Shown here piece by piece: positions 5,291 to 5,375 of a stretch of 5,375 nt of DNA. A program made the position numbers and the translations under genes. Every line of letters starts with the position of its first letter. The first letter of the stretch is position 1. The notes beneath the pieces were generated by a model that made no database searches, had not been told where the DNA came from, and worked only from the letters and a program-made list of their open reading frames with translations. The stretch comes from SVKR01 sp963649145 (lineage in GTDB: Bacteria > Bacillota > Clostridia > Oscillospirales > Oscillospiraceae). The DNA is taken from NCBI GenBank assembly GCA_963649145.1, contig CAVJGI010000123.1, forward strand, positions 1 through 5,375, in the 5' to 3' direction.

Positions 5291-5321
5291 CAGGAAACGG
5301 TACACCAAGTACCGTTTCCTG
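5291..5321 (-). other. Perfect hairpin between 5S rRNA and tRNA-Asn
   Basis: CAGGAAACGGTA (5291-5302) and TACCGTTTCCTG (5310-5321) form a perfect 12-base-pair stem with a 7-base loop. No T run follows on the minus strand, so it looks like an RNA processing stem for separating 5S from the tRNA, not a terminator. Confidence 0.7.
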
Positions 5322-5322
5322 T

Positions 5323-5375
5323 GTTGGCGTCGACCTATCTTCCCAGTCCGTCGCCAGACAAGTATTTTCGGCACT
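5323..5375 (-). rRNA. rrf: 5S ribosomal RNA, 3' part (cut by window edge)
   Basis: The minus strand from the right edge reads AGTGCCGAAAATACTTG, then ACTGGGAAGATAGGTCGACG, then CCAAC. This fits the last roughly 53 bases of bacterial 5S rRNA, including the conserved AGTGCCGA, the GGGA-ATAGGTCG segment and the GCCAAC 3' end of helix I. The 5' two thirds lie outside the window. The exact 3' end is approximate. Confidence 0.85.

Noticed and set aside
5189..5374. Minus-strand open frame of 61 residues over 5S rRNA and tRNA-Asn
   Set aside because: It translates stable RNA genes. The AQSVEHAAVNRGVVGSSPTG pattern is a well-known spurious product of tRNA sequence.

Overview
This GC-rich window looks like a low-copy accessory patch beside an rRNA/tRNA cluster in a Clostridia-type Firmicute, probably in the Oscillospirales/Ruminococcaceae range. 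The evidence is a B. subtilis-like tRNA with a CAT anticodon, CCA-encoded tRNAs following a 5S rRNA gene, GGAGG-type ribosome binding sites, and a phage-derived MuF-C/polyvalent protein of a type I associate with gut Clostridia. The taxonomy is inference; only the 3' end of the 5S gene is present.

Left part (1-1964): a TCTG tetranucleotide tract at the window edge, a roughly 200-base regulatory region with promoters facing both ways, then a two-gene restriction-modification cassette on the + strand. The cassette has a D12-class DNA adenine methyltransferase (264-1421) and, overlapping it in another frame, a small HNH endonuclease with a Cys4 zinc site (about 1375-1920). A strong hairpin terminator follows at 1930-1964.

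Middle (about 1970-3900): a minus-strand, phage-derived gene carrying a MuF-C-like domain and a second domain typical of large polyvalent proteins. It is broken at both ends. Its 3' end runs into the terminator and the antisense of the nuclease gene. Its 5' end is fused to a decayed second copy of its own internal segment, with a stop codon and a frameshift. A long nested hairpin of unknown role lies just upstream.

Right part (3927-5375): a minus-strand block of chromosomal character. In transcription order it holds the 3' end of 5S rRNA, tRNA-Asn(GTT), an intrinsic-terminator-like hairpin, a CAT tRNA (annotated by anticodon as Met, but with tRNA-Ile2 features), tRNA-Trp(CCA), a terminator, a GNAT acetyltransferase, a NUDIX hydrolase and a final terminator.

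The likely history is that a phage-derived region near an rRNA operon decayed by duplication and truncation, and an R-M cassette came to lie against its truncated end. No clearly new defence system is visible. The points most worth a second look are the duplicated relic, the cassette/phage-gene junction, the TCTG tract placed at the start of a predicted divergent transcript, and the nested hairpin at 3822-3893.
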